DNA from: Sporisorium sorghi
Taxonomy: Eukaryota; Basidiomycota; Ustilaginomycetes; Ustilaginales; Ustilaginaceae
Length of the DNA: 64,000 bases
Reading direction: 5' to 3'
NCBI GenBank assembly: GCA_023212695.1
Contig: JALCCG010000061.1
Location: 31,617 to 95,616, forward strand
Of this stretch, positions 40,963 to 53,500 are shown piece by piece. The position numbers and the translations under genes are program-made. Position 1 is the stretch's first letter, and each line of letters begins with the position of its first letter. Under the pieces are notes generated by a model that made no database searches, was not told the origin of the DNA, and saw nothing but the letters and a program-made list of their open reading frames with translations.

Positions 40963-42171
40963 ATGCCAGGAACCATCCCTGCCATCACTGATCCTGCTCT
41001 CGTCGACACCGCTTCTTCCTCGGAAATCTCTCGAGCCACTCTGGCACCCGCACACGCTACCGATCCTCACGTCGCCAACGCTACCCACAACGACCCACAG
41101 GCTCCGTCGCTCATCACTCCTGTACCGCTCTCGCATCCAACTTCGGGCGTGGCTAGCAAAGGCGCTGCGCAACTCACTTTGACCAGCTCACTCGGTTCGG
41201 CGCTCGCTCCGTCCAATTTGCAGGCCAACATGACCAAGCAGCTCTCCTCGCCTGCCGGTGGCAAGAGCGGCGTTCGTCAGCGCAAGTCCAACAACAGCGC
41301 GGGCAAGGGCAAATCCAGCTCGGGAACGGATGAGAACACGGAGCTGCTCAAGTTTGTCGAGACGGACGGCCACTTTTCGCTGGTGCGCAACTTCCACCTC
41401 GCCGATGCGTTTACGCTGATGAACGCCTTCTGCGGTGCTCAGTCGCTGTTTGCCTCGGCGCGCTATTTGATCACTTCGGATCCGAAGCATGCGTGGCTGG
41501 CGCTGTGGTTCCCGCTGTTTGGGGCTATTTTCGATCTGCTGGACGGTAAAGTCGCTAGGTGGAGGAAGAGCTCCAGCATGCTCGGGCAGGAGCTGGACAG
41601 CTTGGCCGACTCGCTCTCGTTCGGCGCCGCGCCTGCGTTTGCCGCCTATGCGCTCGGTCTCAGGGGCGGGCTGGATAGCATCGTGCTCACGCTCTTTGTG
41701 TGTGCCGGCGTCGCCCGGCTGGCTAGGTTCAACGTGACCGCTGCGACCATCCCGCACGACAGCTCGGGCAAGGCGCGGTACTTTGAGGGCTTGCCCATTC
41801 CTTCGTCGCTCGTGCTGGTGGGTGGGATGGCCGTGTGTCTGCTCACGGGAAGGATCGAGCCGGGCGGACTGCCGATCGCACTGGCAAGCGAGAGGGGATA
41901 CCTCGCGTCCGAGGGTCTGACGTTTACGGGCTCGTTGAGCGAGTATCTCCCGGCTAGCTTGAGCGGTAAAGGCGTGCCGCTGGGCGTGTTTACCATTGAC
42001 TTTTCGCAGCAGGTTGCTAAAGTGTTGGAGCTGGTGCCCGGGTGGAGTGTAAAGGAGGCGAGCCAGTGGGCCGAGAGTGTGGCCAAGATCGAGGGTCACT
42101 GGTTGGCGTTTGTCTGGCTGGCGTGGGCGTCGGCTATGGTTAGTAAGACGCTCAGGGTGCCTAAGCCCTAA
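40963..42171 (+). CDS. CHO1: CDP-diacylglycerol-serine O-phosphatidyltransferase (phosphatidylserine synthase)
   Basis: 402 residues in one exon. The catalytic CDP-alcohol phosphatidyltransferase signature is complete: DGKVARWRKSSSMLGQELDSLAD at about residues 194-216 fits DGx2ARx8Gx3Dx3D. Five to six hydrophobic segments surround it, including ADAFTLMNAFCGAQSLFAS before the motif and FAAYALGL, IVLTLFVCAGVARLARFN and LVLVGGMAVCLL after it. It makes phosphatidylserine from CDP-DAG and serine in the ER, the first step of the de novo route to PE and PC. The first 130 residues are Ser/Thr-rich and disordered, as in yeast Cho1, where phosphorylation there regulates the enzyme. Converges with the SPF45 gene 171 nt away. 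Confidence 0.95.
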   Translation: MPGTIPAITDPALVDTASSSEISRATLAPAHATDPHVANATHNDPQAPSLITPVPLSHPTSGVASKGAAQLTLTSSLGSALAPSNLQANMTKQLSSPAGGKSGVRQRKSNNSAGKGKSSSGTDENTELLKFVETDGHFSLVRNFHLADAFTLMNAFCGAQSLFASARYLITSDPKHAWLALWFPLFGAIFDLLDGKVARWRKSSSMLGQELDSLADSLSFGAAPAFAAYALGLRGGLDSIVLTLFVCAGVARLARFNVTAATIPHDSSGKARYFEGLPIPSSLVLVGGMAVCLLTGRIEPGGLPIALASERGYLASEGLTFTGSLSEYLPASLSGKGVPLGVFTIDFSQQVAKVLELVPGWSVKEASQWAESVAKIEGHWLAFVWLAWASAMVSKTLRVPKP

Positions 42172-42342
42172 GAGTGTGCGTGTCGCTAGCACTCGCATCT
42201 TTTCCTCATTCGACTTTCATCTCTTCCACTCACTCACACACAACACACGCACCCAAAAACAAGCGAATCCAAGACTGCTTTCCAGGTCCTCTTTCCCCTC
42301 CCCTCCCTTTTGCCCCAGAACCGTGGAACCGCATGAGAAACT

Positions 42343-44406
42343 TCACCCCGACGGCCGGGGCAGCGCCAGATCCAACCTCGCCTCCTCAAACGCCCCTTCA
42401 TCATAATACAGCGCCTGCACCTGCTTGCCCTCGAACCACCTGCCCTGCAGACCCCTCACCGCCCTCCAGCTCCCCGCCTCGCCCGTATACTGCACAAACA
42501 CCCTCACCTCCCCCTCAGCATCATACACCACCACCCTCTTCACAATGCCGAACTTGCCACACTCCTGCGTCACCTCGTCCACCAGCTCCGGTTCGTTTTC
42601 GGGCAGCAGGTCCGCACGCGTGGCCATGTTGAGCAGCACGATGACGGGCGATGCTGTTGCGCTGCCGTATTGGGCGGCTTCGGCTTGTGCGGTTGTGGTG
42701 TGGTGGGCGTGGACGATCTGGCCTCGGCCTGAGGTGGAGGAGGACACAAGGAGCGGTTCGAGCATGCCGGTGGAGTGGGCGCCGAGGCCGTTTCCGGGAA
42801 CGTAGCCGTACGACGTCATGAGGCGGGAGGCGAATGTCGATGGGTCGGATGGTTGTGCGGGCGAGACGGTGGGTGGAGGAGGAGGTTGGAGCGAGCCAAG
42901 GCGCGCTGCGATGGCTGCGGCGGCGGCTTGACGCGCTGACAGCGGATCGGTTGGGCGAGTGGCGGCTGGCTGAGAGGGCGGCGGCGGTCCGGGTGGCGGA
43001 GGTCCAGGTGGGGGACCAGGAGGTGGACCCGGTGGTGAGGTTTGCGACATGGCCAGCCTGCGAAGATACGCTTCTTCTCCCGCGGCTGCGTTCGTCATCG
43101 CGACCCGTCTCTGGTACGCTTCCTCGCCACTCGATGGCGCCGTCGCGGCAGCAGCGCCAATTGAGGTGTCGGACGACGCTGCGGTCGACACGGCTACACG
43201 ACGAGCATACGCCTCCTCGCCTGTCGTGGATGGCGTCGGCCTGCTCGGTAGCGCTGTCTCCTCTCCCTGAACATCGTTTGACTGGTTTCGAGGCACCGGC
43301 GTTTCTGGCAGACTGAACCGTGTCGCATCTTCCTTTTCTTCGTCGTGCGGCCACTCTTGTTCCTCCTCCTCCCATCCTTCCTCATCCGCAAATCCTCGCT
43401 CCTCTTGCTCTCGTTGCCACTGCCTGAAATTGAGTTCGGCTCTGCGTCGTTTGTAGACCAGCTGCTTGTACGCCACATAATCGTTCGGAACCCTTGGATC
43501 GTACTCGGCGTTCATATTGGGTCCAACAGGCGGAGACGTGCCTCTCTTGCGCTTTTTCTGCTCGGTCAGCATCGTTCAGAACAGTAAGGATCAGCTTCAG
43601 TTCACCTTGTTCGCTGCACAAAGATAGGATCAGTTTGAACCGTCTCGCTGCTTACCTTCTTGCGCGCGGCCCGCTTGCCAGCGCTGGTGGAGAAGAACCC
43701 ATTGACATCTGCATCTTCGTCGTCGCCAGCGTCCATGTCATCGTAGTGGCTGTAGTGGCGGGTCTCGCCACGCGCTCCGGCGGCTTTGCGTACCAGCGCC
43801 TTGTCTCGCTCGATGTCTTCGGGCGGGAGCGTGAATGGTGGTGGTTCAGTGACGGGGTATTTCTCCAGCTGCGTGAGGAGCCATTCGTCGTCCGTGTCCG
43901 TATGGGGCAGGGCTAGAGCTGTGAGATTGAGATCTGAGGTGGACAAGCCCGCAAGAGTTCTTGCTGGAGCCTTGTCCCCACTGGCCGACGAGACGTCTCC
44001 GTCTGCGGTCGAAGGTGCCGGAGCACCAGCCTCGCTGGCAGCAGCATCGGTCGATGGTTTCGCAGCCACACCAGGTGCACGGCTGAGTGCAGCGCCCTTC
44101 GGAGGCTCAGCACTTTCCACAGCTGCAGGTGCGGCTGGAGCAAATGACGCTACAAAGGCCGCATTGGGCCGTGCCTTGGCCTTTGCTGCTGTACGACGCG
44201 GTGCGAATCGGAGCGCTGCAGACCAGCCTGTACTTGCCGGTCGTGTACGGAGTGAGGGGAGGGGCAATGGAATAGCGAATGGTTAGTGAGCATTGCTGTT
44301 CACGTGATTGCGTAGCGGTTGCCTCTTACCACGATATCGCATCGTGGCTAGCCCGTGTCTGCGTTCAAGCATAGCCCAGAACTGGGCAGGGGCAGGAGGC
44401 GTCGAA

Positions 44407-44439
<33 letters not shown>

Positions 44440-44528
44440 CGCGTTGAGAAGTGTACCTGAAGAGTGGGGGGGGGCGCCCNNNNNNNNNNTCCGCAAGGCG
44501 CTGGGGGGGGGGGGGGGGCGGGGGGGGG

Positions 44529-44591
<63 letters not shown>

Positions 44592-44841
44592 CTCGTGCAG
44601 AGGAGGTCGCGTTCAGAAGTGTACCTGAAGACTTGGAGGGGCCGGCCGCATCGCCGGGGGCTGCAGCAGTAGCGGATTCCGTTTCTTTGTCGGCAAGCGA
44701 TAAGGGTGCAGTTCCTGCGGGCTGTGAGGTGCTTGCGGAGGATGCGTGCGATTGAGAAGAGTCCTGTGGTGGCTCGGCGGCGTCAAAGATGCCAGAGTAG
44801 AGCGAGGCGCCGCGAAATGCTTGGTTCGGGGCGGCGGGCAT
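42343..44841 (-). CDS. SPF45: SPF45/RBM17-type splicing factor (3 exons, exon 1 broken by assembly gap)
   Basis: Exon 3 43557-42343 holds ADEYDP-like block NAEYDPRVPNDY, an acidic and SH3-ligand-like Pro-rich region, a G-patch (FASRLMTSYGYVPGNGLGAHSTGM) and a C-terminal UHM-type RRM (VIVLLNMATRADL...VKRVVVYDAEGEVRVFVQY...GRWFEGKQVQALYYD). Exon 2 44227-43656 starts at the GW of RYRGWSAALRFAPRR. Exon 1 runs 44841-44330 and begins MPAAPNQAFRGASLYSGIFD. Introns 44329-44228 and 43655-43558 are GT-AG. Exon 1 contains 10 Ns and long poly-G (poly-Pro), and its apparent length leaves the frame off by one against exon 2. I blame assembly, not a real break. SPF45 acts in 3' splice-site choice through UHM-ULM contacts with SF1, U2AF65 and SF3B1. 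Confidence 0.85.
44407..44590. repeat. Poly-G tracts flanking a 10-N assembly gap
   Basis: Runs of G at about 44407-44439, 44503-44518 and 44520-44590 surround Ns at 44480-44489. A near-identical 24-nt segment occurs on both sides (44441-44464 and 44609-44632, one or two mismatches). This pattern is typical of an unresolved homopolymer where overlapping contig ends were placed on either side of a gap. Confidence 0.85.
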
Positions 44842-45550
44842 CGCGTTGTGGGGGTGTGGTCAGGGCGCAGAGGTGCTGCTCATTGGTCCGATGTGGTGCG
44901 AGTCTTCCGTGGGCATGATGGTTGTAGCCATGACAGGTGCGAGGGGTACAAAAGTTGCTCGTCGAAAGGCACATCCGGAACACGGAAAAAAGGGTTCAGA
45001 TTGGCCAAAAATAAAAAAAAAACATAAAAATAAAAAAATGCATCCCGTCAGCCCTGTCCGTCTCGCACGAGAATAAAGATATAGGTAAACGGATTGGGAT
45101 TGTGTCAGATGGACCCACGAGGTCTTCTAAGCTCGATGGAGGCTCCCAGCCTGCCGCAAGGGGGCCGGACGAGCGCAAAACAAGCAGCAGGAAACAACAA
45201 GGGAGGGCAGGAAACAAGGGGTGGGAAGAAACTAAGGATGCAGCCAAGTCGTGTGAGGGTAGCTTGGCTGCGACGATGATGGTGGAGCAGAGTGATGATG
45301 TGGAAACCGCCAAGTAATGAGATAAATTGGGTTTATTCGGCCGGCAGGCTCTGACCAGACGTGCACGCCCTCTTCCAGACCACGTGATGCACACGCGCCA
45401 TGCGCCCAAAGCTCGAGACCGTCCTTGCACGTCTTCTTCCACCATCGACACGCACTCGATCAAGACTCGTCCAGGAGCCAAAGCTGCCAGACCTGCTCCT
45501 ACGTAGACGCATCGAGGGAAATACTGGCTGCAAAAGCCCTCTAGCTCGCA
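44842..45550. promoter_or_regulatory. Divergent promoter region SPF45 / MED4
   Basis: 709 nt between divergent ATGs. An A-rich tract of AAAAATA-type units lies at about 45005-45039. No supported gene. Confidence 0.5.
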
Positions 45551-46477
45551 ATGCAGAGTGCTGCGGCGGCGGCCACCGCCTCGACGTCCCAGCCCAGCAC
45601 CTCCTCATCCTCCACCGAGGCTACAACGTCCTCCCTCCTCCTCTCCACCCTCGGCGCCTATTCAGACCTCACCAAACAGCTCTTCTCGCTCATAGAAAAC
45701 CCCTCCGCCTCCAAACCGAGAACAGTAACAGACGCAAACGCAGGCAAGACATGGACCGTCAACGACATGGCCGGCATCCTATCCGCGCTACAAGACGTAG
45801 ACCAGCTCTTCGCCTCGCGCATCCAGATCGCGAAACAGCACGCCGTCAACCAGTCGCGTATCGAGGCGCTGCAGGCGCAGGCCAAACGGAAGGATCGAGA
45901 GACGCGGCGGGCCATCCTGGAGCTGAGCCAGATCCAGTCCGAGCTGGCCGAGATCACGCGCTTATCGGAAGACGAACTCGCGTCGATCGAGCGGGCGGAG
46001 AAGCAGCCGATTGGGCATCGGACGTTGCTGTCGTATGCCCAGAGGCTGGCGCGCTACACGTCGGCGCCGCCGGGGTACAAGCTGCCCCAGGTCGCCTCTG
46101 CTGCTGCAGTGGGGCAGCCCAGTGACACCGTAAAAACCGAGCCGGGCGCCGACGCTGCACCTGCTGCCGAAAAGATCTCGCTCGGCCCAGACTACAACCA
46201 ATACGCAAAGCGAGCAGCAGCGTACTACGACCCGGCCATCCCGTCCATGCCGCAGGAAATGCCGTTCCCGTCAGATGCGATGATGCGCCAGGGCATCCTG
46301 AACAGCCAGGAGATGCTCGATGGCGCGCCCATGGCCGAGCAGCCGCCGGACGAGATGGCGGAGGATCAGGATGAGTTGCTGCCAGCGGCGGACTTTGCGG
46401 CGTCGTACTCGCACCTGCGCGAACAGCAGCAGCGCCAGCAGGATGATGAGGATGCGTTTGATCTGGATCTCAATTGA
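45551..46477 (+). CDS. MED4: Mediator complex subunit 4
   Basis: 308 residues in one exon. After a Ser/Ala/Thr-rich start, the protein shows the Med4 pattern: a hydrophobic/coiled region (LGAYSDLTKQLFSLIEN; LQDVDQLFASRIQIAKQHAVNQSRIEALQ; ILELSQIQSELAEI), then LLSYAQRLARYTSAPPGYKLP near residue 158 and YYDPAIPSMPQEMPFPSDAMMRQG near 225, which is the family's hallmark region. The acidic C-terminus ends EDAFDLDLN. MED4 belongs to the middle module of Mediator and bridges activators to RNA polymerase II. The gene is divergent from SPF45. Confidence 0.92.
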   Translation: MQSAAAAATASTSQPSTSSSSTEATTSSLLLSTLGAYSDLTKQLFSLIENPSASKPRTVTDANAGKTWTVNDMAGILSALQDVDQLFASRIQIAKQHAVNQSRIEALQAQAKRKDRETRRAILELSQIQSELAEITRLSEDELASIERAEKQPIGHRTLLSYAQRLARYTSAPPGYKLPQVASAAAVGQPSDTVKTEPGADAAPAAEKISLGPDYNQYAKRAAAYYDPAIPSMPQEMPFPSDAMMRQGILNSQEMLDGAPMAEQPPDEMAEDQDELLPAADFAASYSHLREQQQRQQDDEDAFDLDLN

Positions 46478-47692
<1,215 letters not shown>

Positions 47693-48076
47693 ATGCGCCG
47701 TGTGTCGGTTTGACGCAGTACCCCACCGCCACCATGTTTTCAGGCCGATAGCGACCTTTTGATCTTTCGATCGCCCTACCCTATGATGCTTCGACGGTGG
47801 ACGGCGTTGCTGCGCTGATGTCTCTCAGCTTGCATCGTTTTCCCCATCCGTTGGCTGCGTTTTCTTTTGTCGAAATGCCCAAATTGTCGTTCTGCATGGT
47901 TTATCCTCATCGGACTGTGTCTTGTCCGTTTGCAAAGTTGGAGGTCTCAGTGAGCTTGAGATGCTCAGCCCACACGTCGAGAAGAAGAGCGAGAAGTACA
48001 AAAGTGCAATGCTAGATTCCAACAAACGGACTGATACAAATACAAATGACAAGGACGAGGATGGTAGCTGACCCTC
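47693..48076. other. Convergent 3' intergenic region (UBI3 / DEAD-box helicase)
   Basis: 384 nt between converging genes; expected to hold both 3' ends. No supported gene. Confidence 0.4.
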
Positions 48077-50053
48077 TCAATAGCCGCCATCGTCGCCCCT
48101 CGAGAACTGCGCCGTCTGCCTTCGCTGGTTGTCCTCCAACTTGGGACAGTCCCTAATACTATGACCCAAGCCACCGCAAACAGGACAGCTCGAGACCTTG
48201 CCCCCACTCGCCGCCAACCTGGGATCCTCAATCGCCGCCAAGAACGGCGGGATCCTCTGCTTGGCCTCCATCAGCAAATACTTCAAGTCCAACAGCGTCT
48301 GCTCCTGCGTATTGGCATTGACAAACGTCGTCGCCACGCCCGTTTTGCCGCTTCGGCCCGTACGGCCGATCTGGTGCACGTAGTCCTCGATCTCCTTGGG
48401 CATGGTGTAGTTGATCACGTGCTGGATCTCGTTAAAGTCCAAGCCCTTTGATGCGACTCCGGAGGCGACCATGACGTCCTTCTGGCCCGATTTGAAGGCG
48501 CGGATGGCGTACTCGCGTTCGTCCTGCGTCTTGCTGCCGTGGATCGCCACCGCCTCCACGCCCTTGAGCAGCAGATACTCCTGAATATCGTCCACCTCGT
48601 TCTTGTTGTCACTAAAAATAATCACGGGCGGCGCGGTCTTCTGCAGACACTCCAAGAGATACACCATCTTGGCCTCCTGCTTGACGTACTCGACCTCCTG
48701 CACTATATCCAGCGAAGCCGCCCCCGCCCGACCCACATTGATGATCACTGGCCGGATCAAAGACTGCTCCGCAAAATCTTGGATCTTCTTGGGCATCGTC
48801 GCCGAGAACAACAGCGTCTGCCGCTGCTGCTTGAAGAAACCCATAATGTTGCGCACGTCTTCCTCGAACCCCATGTCGATCATGCGGTCCGCCTCGTCAA
48901 GGCACAGATACTTGCAGCACTCGAGCGTAAACTTCTTCTTGGTCAGCATGTCCTGCAACCGTCCCGGTGTCGCAACGACAATGTGGAAGCCCTTGGACAT
49001 GGTGTGGTGCTGCTCGGCCATGCTGATCCCGCCGATGCATAGGAGCACGCCGATCTGCGGGTAGCCGCCTTGGACGAGCGCCTCGGCGATGCCTTTGATC
49101 GACTCGTACGTCTGGCGCGCCAACTCGCGCGAGGGACACACGATCATCCCCACAGGACCCTCGCCACGCGTGAAGGGCAACCGCCGCTCCTCCTCCGCAG
49201 CGAGCATGATGATGGGCAGGCTAAAGGCAAGCGTCTTGCCGGACCCCGTAAAGGCGATGCCGATCATGTCGCGGCCCGAGAAGGCTGTGGGTAGACCCTG
49301 CATCTGGATAGGTGATGGCTTGACGATCTTCTTTTGGGTTTCGAGGTAGTCGATGACGCACTCGGGCACTTTCATGTCGCGGAAGTTGGTGATGACGGGA
49401 GGTATGTCGATGCCGTCTGTGAGGATGTGGTTCTTTTCTCGGATCTTGTCGTTTTCGGCCTGGGTGCGGTTGCGAATGTAAGAAGGTGCTCTCCATGAGG
49501 TTGTGAGAGGCTCGGTGTACTGGATGCCCTTGGCGAGCTCCATATCGCTGGCGAGCTTACGACGTGCAGCGTGCGCTTCGAGAATCTTGCGCTCCTCTTC
49601 GGCGTCGATTTCAGCTTGCGTCTTTTCCCCTTCATCGGCGAGCTTCTTTTCGCGCAGCAGCCTGGCTTCGTCGAGCAAAGATCGCTGCGGTCGCTGAGCA
49701 GTCCGGTCTTGTTGGTCTGCATCCTCGTCTTCGGGCTCGTCTGTTTTGTTTGTGGAGGTCGCCGAGGCTATTATGCTTGACGGAAGGCCTCGAGCGCGAG
49801 ACTGAATTTGCTGTAACTGCTGCATGCGACGCTGCTTGAGTGGTACGAATGAGGAAGAAGAGGCATTGGATGAAGGATCGGCCTCGTCCTCGTCGTCCGA
49901 ATAGCTGTAGCGCGGGCGATCATCCTTTGCTTGTTCGAGCATGCGCCGACGCTTGAGAGCCTGGACTGCCGACATGGATGGTCCTGCATCTGCATTCGAG
50001 TGCGTTGTATCGACAGCAACAGCTGACGAGCTGGTAGATGCTGTGGGTGCCAT
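48077..50053 (-). CDS. DEAD-box RNA helicase, DDX41/Abstrakt-like
   Basis: 658 residues from the ATG at 50051-50053; ATGs further upstream in frame precede sequence with no family match. The N-terminus is acidic and charged. The conserved DDX41 lead-in (GIQYTEPLTTSWRAPSYIRNR; HILTDGIDIPPVITNFRDMKVP) is followed by all helicase motifs: Q motif PSPIQMQGL, Walker A AFTGSGKT, PSRELA, TPGR, LDEADRMIDMGFEED, SAT, IIFSDNK, ASGVASKGLDF, and HQIGRTGRSGKTG. The C-terminus has the CCHC zinc knuckle CPVCGGLGHSIRDC that distinguishes DDX41 from other DEAD-box proteins. DDX41 joins late spliceosomes and senses nucleic acids in animals; budding yeast lacks it. Single exon, divergent from DOA10. Confidence 0.93.
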   Translation of the reverse strand: MAPTASTSSSAVAVDTTHSNADAGPSMSAVQALKRRRMLEQAKDDRPRYSYSDDEDEADPSSNASSSSFVPLKQRRMQQLQQIQSRARGLPSSIIASATSTNKTDEPEDEDADQQDRTAQRPQRSLLDEARLLREKKLADEGEKTQAEIDAEEERKILEAHAARRKLASDMELAKGIQYTEPLTTSWRAPSYIRNRTQAENDKIREKNHILTDGIDIPPVITNFRDMKVPECVIDYLETQKKIVKPSPIQMQGLPTAFSGRDMIGIAFTGSGKTLAFSLPIIMLAAEEERRLPFTRGEGPVGMIVCPSRELARQTYESIKGIAEALVQGGYPQIGVLLCIGGISMAEQHHTMSKGFHIVVATPGRLQDMLTKKKFTLECCKYLCLDEADRMIDMGFEEDVRNIMGFFKQQRQTLLFSATMPKKIQDFAEQSLIRPVIINVGRAGAASLDIVQEVEYVKQEAKMVYLLECLQKTAPPVIIFSDNKNEVDDIQEYLLLKGVEAVAIHGSKTQDEREYAIRAFKSGQKDVMVASGVASKGLDFNEIQHVINYTMPKEIEDYVHQIGRTGRSGKTGVATTFVNANTQEQTLLDLKYLLMEAKQRIPPFLAAIEDPRLAASGGKVSSCPVCGGLGHSIRDCPKLEDNQRRQTAQFSRGDDGGY

Positions 50054-50548
50054 GGTGAGCGGATGAGGTGGCGTTGCAGGTGGTGGAAGGTGAGGTGGAG
50101 AGAGTGAAGAGAGCATTGCCAGAAACTGAGCTCCGAATTCCGAGATGAACTGAGCCTTTGCTGATCGCCGATCTAACAAATTGCGCAATTTTTGGGGGGG
50201 CGAAATCAACAACTTTTTTTTTGGGGGGGCTCAGCTCCGGTGGGGACGCTGCGCCAGAGTGGAGCAAATCGAAGCTCGAAGCTCGAAAGCTTTCCTTTGT
50301 CAATGCGCTTCGACTCTCTCGACTTTTTCCTTTCCAACCACCACCACCATCTCATTTCTCGACCCTATCCAACAACGAATCGAGGATTACATCCGTACAA
50401 CCTCAGCATCTCTGTCGCATCTCCGTATCCAGCACACTCAGCATCACTGCCCAGCAGACAACAGCATTTCAAACCGCATCTTGCTGGCGGCAAATACACC
50501 CACACACACACACACACATGATCGCCGATTGGCCGTGAATTGCCCACC
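50054..50548. promoter_or_regulatory. Divergent promoter region DEAD-box helicase / DOA10
   Basis: 495 nt. It contains a T-run then G-run (cttttttttttgggggggg) near 50213-50229 and a CA microsatellite near 50500-50519 just before the DOA10 ATG. No supported gene. Confidence 0.5.
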
Positions 50549-53500
50549 ATGGAGGACGAGGACTCGTGTCGCATCTGTCGCAGCGGGCCGGAGACTGGCG
50601 CTCCCCTCTACCATCCATGCAAGTGCACAGGCTCGATCCGCTACTGCCATCAAGAATGCCTCGTGCAATGGCTCCAGCACTCCCGCAAGAAGTACTGCGA
50701 GCTGTGCAAACATTCCTTCATCTTTCACAAAAAGTATCGCAACGACATGCCCTCGGATGGCAACCTCCCACGCTACCTGTATGCACGTCGCCTCGTCATC
50801 CGTGCCGTACAGATCTCTCAACTTGCAGCTCGTGCTCTTCTGGTGGGCTTCACCTGGCTCGCTTTGCTGCCCTTAATCAACATCAACGTCTGGCGCTTCA
50901 TGTTCTGGTCCATCGATGTTGCCACTTGGATGGGCGTGCCCGGCTCTGTCCATCCGTTCGAGATGCAAGCACCGCCAGCAGCCAACAGCTCAACCTCCGC
51001 ATCCGTGAGCGGCACAAACGCTACCCCCGCCAACTCATCCCTCGGTCGAGCCCGCAACGGCTCCGCTTTTCGAGCAGGCACGTTGACGCACACACCCCTT
51101 TCTATGGCACACGTCAAGCTCGCTCTCGGGTCGTTTGCTGAAAAGCTGTCGCACGATGTCTTTCAAGGCCAGATCCTCAGTTGCGTCATTGTCGTCTTTT
51201 TCGTCGGCGTCTTTCTTCTGCGCGAGTGGATCTTGCAAAACATGCCCCAGAACTTTGACATCCAGCCCAACATCGACGCTGTCCAGCAGCCGCTACAGCC
51301 CTTTGGCGATGCTGCTGCTGCTGGACAGCCAATAGCACCAGTAGACCGTCAGGCACAGAATCAAGCCGACTTCGAGAGGGGGCGCGACCAGCTCGAACAC
51401 CTGCTTGCCAGGCTGCCGGAGCTCGAGGCAGAGCAGCGTCCAGAAGAGGAGATCAATGTCAACGAGGAACAGCACAACCACGAGCTCGACCTAGATCTCG
51501 ATCCAGAGACGCAGAGGGAACACGCGAGGCAGGCTCGCATTCGTCGACTCGAGCGAGCGGTTGCTCAAAATGCTCAGCCGAACGAAGAACCCACTGTGGC
51601 CGCGGACGAGCCTCAGCATCACGACGATGCGATACCGCCATCCGACCATGGCGCCGACGTGGAGGACAATACAGCAGCAATTGCACCCACCCAGTCTCAG
51701 CAGCTCAATGGAGCTTCGAGTTCAACGCAAGACCTCCAAGACGCCCTTGGTTGGTCAGAAGACGGTGCACGGCTGCAGAGCAACCAAGCATCAATCAATG
51801 ACCAAGCGCAATCCTCGATGCCAGAACAAGCGCAAGCGGGTCCAAGCAATAACAGCGCCACCCAGCACCGCCATCAGCCGAGTGCCTGGAATGTTCCAGA
51901 TCAAGATGCATCGCCTTCCAGGGTGATCGTCTGGTCACTTCCAGAACAAGCACTCCAGCAAGACTCCGCAGCAGCTGAAGCAGCTGAGCTACCCGGCGAA
52001 GCTGATGCACAACTGGGGACCAACGACCCAGCACTTGACGAACCCATCGAGGAGGAGGCGGCTCAAGATGACGAAGAGGCGTGGGAGGACGAATCCGACG
52101 GCGAAGACCGCGTTGCTCCGCGCCAACTCGACCCCGCCGATGAAGCAGCACTCCGAGCAGCAGCTGCTGCTGCATTCCCCCCACCCATCGCACTTCACTT
52201 CGCCGACGACGAGATCGATATTGTCGCAGCCGAGGCCGAAGATCAAGAAGCAGACAACGGTCTCGCAGAGGAGATGGACGGCATCCTCGAGGCAGTCGGC
52301 ATGCAAGGTCCGCTCTTTGGCATCGTACAAAACTTGTTCCTCATGATTTTCCTCTGTGGATTCGTCATGCTGGCGTTCGTCATGATGCCCTACATAGTCG
52401 GAAGGGCGCTCGGCTCGGGTCCGGGCCTGGTCAAGTTGCTGGCGCTTCCCGTTAAGCTGTTGCGGTACGTCACGGATCCCTTGTTTGACTCTGTGATCGC
52501 GCTCGGTGCCAACAGCGTCTGGCCCAAGCTCGCCTCAGCGATCGGTGTTTCCTCGACTGGATCGCAGGAAGCAAGCAAGATTGTAACTGGAGCTGCGGAT
52601 GCGGCGTCCTCGACATCGGTCATTGGCTGGGCTCAAAGGTTTCTGCCTTCCTATTTCGCCCAGACAGCTGCGAGCAAAAGCAGCATTGTCGCCTCTCCGA
52701 TCGCTGCCAAAACAAGCGCCACTGCCGCCATGCTGGTCCGTCTGCTGCCCGCGAGCGTCACCAACTCTTCGCACTGGAAAGCAGCCAGCGACGCATTCGA
52801 CGTTGCCCTCGCCACTGGCTTGCGGGGCTCGCTCGAGCGCATCGCCGACTACATCGCCGCCTTCTTCATGCGGCTCGATGCGCACCGCAACGGCACTTCG
52901 ACCACGGATCGCACCTTTTGCGTCGCTTTCGGCCACGCCTACTGGCTGCTCGTCCTCTTCATCCACCAGCACTTTTCCAAACCAGACCTGCAGCGTGCTG
53001 CGGCCGAACAGTCGGCGCTCAAGATGTTCATGGACCAGCACGTGCTCATCCTCAAAGCCATCGTGTTCATCTTTATCGAGCTCATCGTTTTCCCCTTGGG
53101 ATGCGGTCTGCTCTTCGACATTTGCACCATGCCGCTGCTCGCCGATGCCTCGATCGCGCTCTGGCCAGCCAAGATCCGGGCCGCTCCGCTGTCGTTTGCA
53201 TTTTTGCGATGGATGGGCGGCACCATCTACATGTTTGTCTTTGCGCAGTATGTCAGCGCTACGCGCAAGGTGCTCAGGCCAGGCGTGCTGTGCTGGATCC
53301 GCGATCCGAACGACCCAAGCTTCCACCCGGTCCGCGAGATTCTGGACAAGAAGAGTCTGACGCAGCTCAGGAAGATCGGCGCGTCTGCGGTGATGTATGC
53401 GGCCATCCTCGTAGCGAGTGTCGGCGTCAACACGTACTTTATGCGGTACGCTATGGGCTGGAGTGGGGTGTTGCCGCTGCGATGGAGGCCGTTTGAGCCG

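Noticed and set aside
44365..44480. Real frameshift or pseudogene state of SPF45
   Set aside because: The frame problem coincides exactly with Ns and poly-G runs of uncertain length; all other exons and splice sites are intact.
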